From Antennarius striatus (lineage: Eukaryota > Chordata > Actinopteri > Lophiiformes > Antennariidae), in assembly GCF_040054535.1 (NCBI RefSeq), contig NC_090781.1, positions 7,028,982 through 7,092,981 of the forward strand: a stretch of 64,000 nucleotides of DNA. The letters run 5' to 3'. The notes below the pieces were generated by a model. That model was not told the DNA's origin. It worked only from the letters and a program-made list of their open reading frames with translations, and searched no databases. This document shows, piece after piece, positions 62,601 through 64,000 of the stretch. Made by a program: the position numbers and the translations under genes. The stretch's first letter is position 1. Every line of letters starts with the position of its first letter.

Positions 62601-63791
62601 TCAGTACTCTACTCGGAAAACTATATTTGGCCTAACATGACTTCAGCTGTATGCTGCTGATTATAGAGTCGGATGTAGATCTCATAATAACCAGTCTCCT
62701 GTCAAAACCCCCTTGTTTGGGTGGAGCCGTAAAACAGGTTCTTCTTGCTATCTAATCACTGTTATGGCCTTTAAAGTAAAAAACACATACACATTTTGTT
62801 GTAGGTCTATCACGGCACTGGTGCGTTCACTGTGGAGACATTAATTAATGTTAATGTTTTAATGCTGGCTTTCCTCTGTTTCCCAGATGGTGCTGCTATG
62901 CGGGCAGGTGTTCAGACAGGAGACAGGATCATCAAGGTAATTATTCATGGCAGGCAGTTCTTGTCTGAAGCCAGAGCAGCTCTAGGCTGCCACCTTCAGG
63001 CCACTCATGGTTTCTGCTCTGTCTGTATTGAGATGTCAAGCTGTGAAACTGCCTAGAATGTAGATTGTTATTTTTTTATTTCTTTTAATTATGATTGTGG
63101 TACCATTGCTGCCCTGCAGGTCAATGGAACCCTTGTTACACATTCTAATCACATCGAGGTGGTGAAGCTTATCAAGTGTAAGTCCCCGTCTCTGTGTTCT
63201 AGTTAAACACATTATAAATACAAGCCTGTAACTGACACTGTGATTTTTTCCACTCCAGCGGGTTCCTATGTGGCCCTCACAGTGTTGGGGCGTCCTCCAG
63301 GGCTTGCCCAGATCCCTTTGTCTGAAGCAGAGTCTGAAATGTTGGGTGTTAGTATTTCCTCTCCAAACTCCCCAGCAGCAGAACGCCCCTACAGTCCTCA
63401 GGACCGCGTCTCTTCCACTCCCCCGTTATGGGTACTAAAGACATCTGTTACTTCTGTTGCCTTCTATTGCCTTCACAGGCTTACCTTCAGGTTTCATTCT
63501 AATGTCTCCTATCTCCTCATGGAGACGTTCACCTGGGTTATTTCTGTCTTTCCTTTTCTTCAAAATCTGTGTTAAAGTTTTGTTTTCTATTCGATCCTTA
63601 CACATTTTCTTCCTACATATTTTTTGTCAAATATATTTTAGTTATGAATATATAATGTTTCTTTGAATGCGTAGTTCTTTTGTACTCTCTTTAACTCCTG
63701 TTCTTCTTCACAGGATGATAACAGCAGTGTCTTCAACCAGAGAGTTGACTTCTTACAAAAGATGCTCTCCAGAGAGCAGCAGGAACTGCAG
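31504..63791 (+). CDS. arhgef12: arhgef12 (LARG) RhoA guanine-nucleotide exchange factor, N-terminal part (gene span, continues past the window)
   Basis: Joined exons 31504-31535, 55706-55726, 56142-56233, 58144-58209, 61571-61669, 62887-62936, 63120-63177, 63259-63431 and 63714-63791 give an unbroken 223-residue N-terminus. It starts MSDTQSSFTDR, then a basic, serine-rich linker (SILSKDHPPDKKPKSDK) and a PDZ domain (about 72-150). That domain has the carboxylate-loop motif GFGL (85-88), GAAMRAGVQTGDRIIKVNG and HSNHIEVVKLIK. A Ser/Pro-rich stretch follows, then the start of a coiled coil (VDFLQKMLSREQQELQ). In the known protein the PDZ binds plexin-B and other receptor tails, the RGS-like domain binds Galpha12/13, and a DH-PH pair activates RhoA; those later domains are beyond the window. 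Paralogue (a or b) cannot be told. Confidence 0.94.
32615..32673. repeat. (GT)n microsatellite
   Basis: About 29 GT units in arhgef12 intron 1. Confidence 0.95.
33895..34027 (-). mobile_element. SINE-like retroposon, 3' fragment
   Basis: Complement of the 3' half of the 28384 family (GGAGCTGGAGCCTATCTAAG, then GGTGTGAGG). The head is missing; the left edge is near the TTGATCCACTG tail. Confidence 0.6.
35406..35936. mobile_element. MITE-like DNA element with terminal inverted repeats
   Basis: The left end GGCCCCGTCCACACG and the complement of the right end GGCACCGTCCACATG form a 15-bp inverted repeat with two mismatches. The 531-bp body is full of repeated AACGC / GCGTTTTCAAAAA words in both directions, so much of it is self-complementary. 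There is no transposase. CG-rich against AT-rich surroundings. I could not see a target duplication, so the superfamily is open; the frame 35281-35721 lies largely in this element and is not a gene. Confidence 0.6.
37077..37378 (-). mobile_element. SINE-like retroposon, minus orientation
   Basis: On the minus strand the head is near 37378 (GGGCAGCACAGTGGCGCAGT) with a box-B region near 37310-37325. The tail at 37077-37110 is a TCCG/TCCA tetranucleotide run (GGAT on the minus strand). Diverged, with several small changes from the copy at 28384. Confidence 0.65.
38801..38950 (+). repeat. 41-bp minisatellite, about 3.7 units
   Basis: Units start at 38801, 38842, 38883 and 38924 with ACTTATAGAGAGGGTGATTT or a close variant. 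The last unit is shortened and more diverged. Spacing is exactly 41 bp each time. Confidence 0.9.
39284..39884. mobile_element. MITE, Tc1/mariner-pogo-like ends
   Basis: The left end CAGGGGTGCCTTGACTTT and complement of the right end CAGTGGGACGTTGACTTA are inverted repeats with several mismatches. TA precedes the left end (39282-39283); the right flank is TT, so one TA has changed or the boundary is a few bases off. No transposase. Inside is a 21-bp direct repeat (39533-39553, 39578-39598) with ATCCACTAGTG palindromes. Confidence 0.6.
39935..40000 (+). mobile_element. Possible LINE/SINE tail fragment
   Basis: TAATTTCCCTGACGG, then GGGATAATCAAAGTT, resembling the AATTTCCCC-GGGGATCAATAAAGT tail that appears complemented at 49055-49100. 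Short and diverged. Confidence 0.35.
42755..42917 (+). mobile_element. Fragment of the retroposon at 43455 (3' part)
   Basis: Shares GGATTCTGCCCGGAATTTCATCCTCA-type sequence, TTTTTCCCC-CGCTGTCGCTTATG and the ATAAATAAAAGTTGATTGATTGAT tail with 43745-43912. Only the last 160 bp are present. It is followed at 42925-43050 by a MITE-like stretch with 'GGACTATAAGGCCCAC' and 'GGATTATAAGGC' words. Confidence 0.55.
43455..43915 (+). mobile_element. Non-autonomous retroposon with (TTGA)n tail
   Basis: Contains CCCAACCGGTTGAGGCGGATGG-type sequence (about 43711), TTTTTCCCCGCCACTGTCGC, GGGTTTCTCTGT and the end GCGCTATATAAATAAAACTTGATTGATTGATTGA. This is a combination I know as very common in teleost genomes. 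A (TC)n tract is at 43648-43675. The 5' boundary is approximate. No protein. Confidence 0.55.
44011..44100 (+). repeat. Three imperfect repeats of about 40 bp, each with a CACGTG-type box
   Basis: CACGTGATGTAAACAT (44011), CACGTGATGCAAACAT (44051) and CATGTGACGCAAACGT (44088) recur at steps of 40 and 37 bp. CACGTG is the core bound by MiT/TFE, Myc and USF-type bHLH proteins; occupancy is not known. Confidence 0.6.
44166..44515 (+). repeat. 175-bp tandem duplication
   Basis: AAAAACTCCTTTGGAGAGTG at 44166 recurs at 44341 (one or two changes), and the whole 175 bp, including TTAGAAGCCTATGGCAACC and AATTTGACTGTGTGT, is repeated. The two units differ by scattered changes and small indels. Confidence 0.85.
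45765..45840 (-). mobile_element. LINE/SINE tail fragment, minus orientation
   Basis: TTGTATTAATCCCCGCAGGGAAATTA is the complement of the GGGGATTAATAC-type tail shared with the SINE at 49055-49402. Only the end is recognisable. Confidence 0.4.
47520..47690 (+). mobile_element. 3' fragment of a SINE-like repeat
   Basis: GAGCTGGCGACTTATCTGGG, then CAGTCAGGATAGGCTC, as in the fragment at 4150. Head missing; it ends in an A-rich tail with AAATAAACGAACGAAC. Confidence 0.5.
48274..48857. mobile_element. Non-autonomous hAT-type DNA transposon
   Basis: Terminal inverted repeats CAGTGGTTCTTAACCT (48274) and its complement AGGTTAAGAACCACTG (ending 48857) are perfect over 16 bp. The flanks GTCTGGAG (48266-48273) and GTCTAGAG (48858-48865) are an 8-bp target duplication with one change, as in hAT elements. 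The undisturbed target, GGTCTAGAGACAGTG, is visible in the LINE copy at 54667. The 584-bp body has no transposase. Confidence 0.88.
49055..49402 (-). mobile_element. tRNA-derived SINE inserted in the LINE copy
   Basis: On the minus strand it begins near 49402, with a box-B-like GGTTCAAATCC (complement of about 49385-49395). It passes through CCCTTGAGCAAGGCGCC (a core I know from many fish SINEs) and ends in GGGGATCAATAAAGTTGACTTTC near 49055. It interrupts the LINE between 'ACATATCAAG' and 'GAGATGGTGAATATATT'. The exact edges and target duplication are unclear. Confidence 0.7.
50120..51901 (+). mobile_element. 5'-truncated RTE-clade LINE, reverse transcriptase region
   Basis: 1.8 kb between two 20-bp direct repeats with one difference (50100-50119 and 51902-51921), a target-site duplication. 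The endonuclease half is missing. The protein reads in three consecutive frames, 50124-50330, 50321-50600 and 50590-51867, separated by two apparent one-base deletions. In order: a KMKSGKALGPDDIPVEVWK block, GNYRGIKLMSHTMKLWERV, CVFVDLEKAYDRVPRE, the catalytic FADD box (MMFADDIVI, near 51109-51135), and the C-terminal LRWFGHIQRR / GRPRGRPKRR region, stopping at 51867. The 3' end has a (GAA)n tail. Clade from motif likeness; family name not certain. Confidence 0.88.
50590..51867 (+). pseudogene. LINE reverse transcriptase, largest uninterrupted part (about 425 codons)
   Basis: Covers reverse transcriptase motifs from the GNYRGIK block to the C-terminus, with catalytic FADD intact. It cannot act alone: the endonuclease and the first RT motifs are out of frame or missing. 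The long antisense frame 51021-51974 is its mirror and not a gene. The open length suggests a fairly recent insertion. Confidence 0.85.
52665..52712. repeat. (ACT)n then (AAT)n trinucleotide repeat
   Basis: About 11 ACT/TAC units followed by AATAATAAT, in arhgef12 intron 1. Confidence 0.9.
52869..52904 (+). repeat. Short tandem repeat, 12-bp unit
   Basis: CATTCTGTCTAC is repeated about three times in a row. Confidence 0.8.
54393..54439. repeat. Perfect 22-bp inverted repeat with 3-nt loop
   Basis: Arm 54393-54414 (starts GAACATACTGCTTGTGGC) is exactly complementary to 54418-54439; the loop is AAA. A partial third copy of GTGGCATATA follows at 54446. It lies in arhgef12 intron 1. Confidence 0.9.
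54621..54826 (+). mobile_element. Internally deleted RTE-clade LINE copy with perfect target duplication
   Basis: 54631-54808 matches the LINE region coding GKVYKTVVRPAMLFGLETV to GTAHVRG. It then jumps from GTTAGAGG straight to the last few bases of the 3' end (AAAGCCGAAAGAAGAAA). The 16-bp sequence AGTTTAATAAAAATCT stands on both sides (54605-54620, 54827-54842). Ten bases at 54621-54630 are not from the LINE. Confidence 0.85.
55706..55726 (+). CDS. arhgef12: arhgef12 coding exon 2 (21-bp micro-exon)
   Basis: GTTTCCCAAGAAAGCAAACAG between acceptor TTAACTTACAG and donor GTAAGA. It enters and leaves in phase 2 and codes FPKKAN within RFPKKANR, similar to the FPLKKP stretch at this place in mammals. 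Length divisible by three, so skipping keeps the frame. Confidence 0.8.
55727..56141. other. arhgef12: arhgef12 intron 2
   Basis: 415 bp, GTAAGA to TTCCTCTAG. The open frame 55801-56265 runs through it into exon 3; the frame agrees with exon 3, but the intronic part has no family resemblance and is probably chance. Confidence 0.75.
56142..56233 (+). CDS. arhgef12: arhgef12 coding exon 3
   Basis: 92 bp coding TSSILSKDHPPDKKPKSDK and then TPLPSNEFDPT, entering in phase 2 and leaving in phase 1. The FDPT ending and PxDKK core match what I recall of mammalian ARHGEF12. Donor GTAATT. Confidence 0.88.
56234..58143. other. arhgef12: arhgef12 intron 3
   Basis: 1.9 kb, with a (TC)n-rich stretch near 56360-56400. 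No gene seen. A stretch at 57379 reading DEQEWSS is followed at once by a stop and lacks a donor. Confidence 0.75.
58144..58209 (+). CDS. arhgef12: arhgef12 coding exon 4, likely cassette exon
   Basis: 66 bp, phase 1 on both sides, coding EALVVQKSGSSSVLAEGKPESC before the GLVQRC start of the PDZ. Acceptor TGTGAGCAG has a weak, T- and G-rich upstream tract; donor GTAAGA is good. Skipping it joins exon 3 to exon 5 in frame. It stands where the mammalian gene has a Ser/Lys-rich segment that I recall being absent in some isoforms. Confidence 0.65.
58313..58666. mobile_element. MITE of pogo/Tigger-like type, copy 1
   Basis: Terminal inverted repeat CAGTGCGCC at 58313, mirrored by GGCGCACTG ending at 58666, flanked by TA (58311-58312 and 58667-58668). 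354 bp without a transposase. Matches the copy at 59994 over its whole length, including CATTCTATTGGCT and GAGACACAAA. Confidence 0.75.
59805..59985 (-). mobile_element. SINE-like retroposon, 5' half, minus orientation
   Basis: Complement of the head and middle of the family at 28384 (AACATGCAAACTCTGCACAG, then CAGTGCTACCCACTGC). The 3' half is missing. It abuts the MITE at 59994. Confidence 0.6.
59994..60321. mobile_element. MITE of pogo/Tigger-like type, copy 2
   Basis: 328 bp, starting CAATGCGCCCTTCGCAC after TA (59992-59993) and ending in AACACTG before TA (60322-60323). Shares GCATCCGGAA, GTGAGTCTTGGACTTACG and the end GCGAGGAACGAGGG with copy 1. The ends have decayed more than those of copy 1. 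Confidence 0.72.
61571..61669 (+). CDS. arhgef12: arhgef12 coding exon 5, PDZ start
   Basis: 99 bp, phase 1 on both sides, coding GLVQRCVIIQKDENGFGLTV to VFVQLVKE. It holds the PDZ carboxylate-binding loop GFGL. Acceptor TCGTTTTCAG, donor GTACAG. Confidence 0.96.
61670..62886. other. arhgef12: arhgef12 intron 5
   Basis: 1.2 kb, GTACAG to TTTCCCAG. The only striking structure is the 34-bp inverted repeat at 62179-62263. Confidence 0.8.
62179..62263. repeat. Perfect 34-bp inverted repeat with 17-nt loop
   Basis: Arm 62179-62212 (starting CCAAAGCTGTTTAAATCAAT) is exactly complementary to 62230-62263; loop 62213-62229. In the pre-mRNA it would form a long perfect hairpin. The preceding TTCTCAGTTATCCAGGTCAT looks like repetitive fish DNA, so it may be part of a palindromic element. 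Confidence 0.9.
62887..62936 (+). CDS. arhgef12: arhgef12 coding exon 6, PDZ middle
   Basis: 50 bp, phase 1 to phase 0, coding DGAAMRAGVQTGDRIIK. Acceptor TTTCCCAG, donor GTAATT. Confidence 0.96.
62937..63119. other. arhgef12: arhgef12 intron 6
   Basis: 183 bp, GTAATT to CCTGCAG. Nothing else seen. Confidence 0.85.
63120..63177 (+). CDS. arhgef12: arhgef12 coding exon 7, PDZ end
   Basis: 58 bp, phase 0 to phase 1, coding VNGTLVTHSNHIEVVKLIK. Acceptor CCCTGCAG, donor GTAAGT. The H at position alphaB1 of a class I PDZ lies in the HSNHIEVVKLIK helix region. Confidence 0.96.
63178..63258. other. arhgef12: arhgef12 intron 7, 81 bp
   Basis: A very short intron, GTAAGT to CACTCCAG. Confidence 0.88.
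63259..63431 (+). CDS. arhgef12: arhgef12 coding exon 8, end of PDZ and Ser/Pro linker
   Basis: 173 bp, phase 1 to phase 0, coding SGSYVALTVLGRPPG, then a serine/proline-rich linker ending STPPLW. Donor GTACTA is weak; it is chosen because it keeps frame with exon 9. Confidence 0.88.
63432..63713. other. arhgef12: arhgef12 intron 8
   Basis: 282 bp, GTACTA to TTCTTCACAG. The frame continues open into it for about 48 codons, so retention would add a hydrophobic tail and then stop. Confidence 0.8.
63714..63791 (+). CDS. arhgef12: arhgef12 coding exon 9, start of coiled coil
   Basis: 78 bp, phase 0 both sides, coding DDNSSVFNQRVDFLQKMLSR and then EQQELQ. Matches the mammalian NQKVEILRKMLQKEQE region. 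Donor GTAAGC. The gene continues beyond the window with RGS-like, DH and PH exons expected. Confidence 0.92.
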
Positions 63792-64000
63792 GTAAGCATC
63801 AAAATCACTGTCACTCACTGCCTTCTCTATATTACAAAGGGTTTTTACTTGTGAGTGATGGCGGTAGCGAGGTGATGACCCTCCTTTATTGCACAGTGAT
63901 GTAAATTTAAACCTCATTCAGCAATTGCCTGTCATACACTAGGTTAAAAATTATAAGATCAACTCTAATTCATCTTTAGAGAGAGTATCTCTTTAGTTAG
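63792..64000. other. arhgef12: arhgef12 intron 9, partial
   Basis: Begins GTAAGC; the window ends inside it. Nothing else seen. Confidence 0.8.

Overview
This window is nuclear DNA from a teleost fish. The genes have short exons separated by long AT-rich introns with GT-AG junctions, and the spaces between are full of fish-type retroposons, DNA transposons, MITEs and long (CA)n or (GGAT)n tracts. No prokaryotic or organellar gene is present.

Three protein-coding genes lie on the + strand. (1) oaf (out at first homolog) has four coding exons from 5439 to 20814, encoding a secreted cysteine-rich protein of 273 residues. (2) tlcd5 (older name tmem136) has two coding exons from 24742 to 25963, encoding a 242-residue TLC-domain membrane protein. 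(3) arhgef12 (LARG, a PDZ-RGS-RhoGEF) starts at 31504 and runs off the right end. Nine coding exons are in the window; they give the N-terminus, the whole PDZ domain and the start of the following coiled-coil region (223 residues). I recall the same order in human 11q23.3, but there POU2F3 sits between OAF and TMEM136, and here there is no room for it. The three products are not known to share a pathway; this is a conserved neighbourhood, not an operon.

Layout: 1-4850 is intergenic, with a SINE-like copy, a dead Tc1-like transposon carrying another SINE-like copy, and a GGAT satellite. 4850-5669 holds the oaf promoter, 5' UTR and exon 1. 5670-18174 is the large oaf intron 1. 18175-22290 holds the remaining oaf exons and the 3' UTR. 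22900-28100 is tlcd5. 28383-28895 is a doubled SINE-like repeat. 30050-31535 is the arhgef12 5' end. 31536-55705 is the 24-kb arhgef12 intron 1, the most transposon-rich part: three 5'-truncated RTE-clade LINE copies with target-site duplications (one of them broken by a hAT-type element and a tRNA-derived SINE), several MITEs, a 41-bp minisatellite and a 175-bp tandem duplication. 55706-63791 holds arhgef12 exons 2 to 9 with two more MITEs between them.

I found no clearly undescribed gene system. The points most worth a second look are the arhgef12 micro-exon and in-frame cassette exon, the nested and internally deleted LINE copies with readable target sites, two perfect hairpins in arhgef12 introns, and the missing POU2F3.
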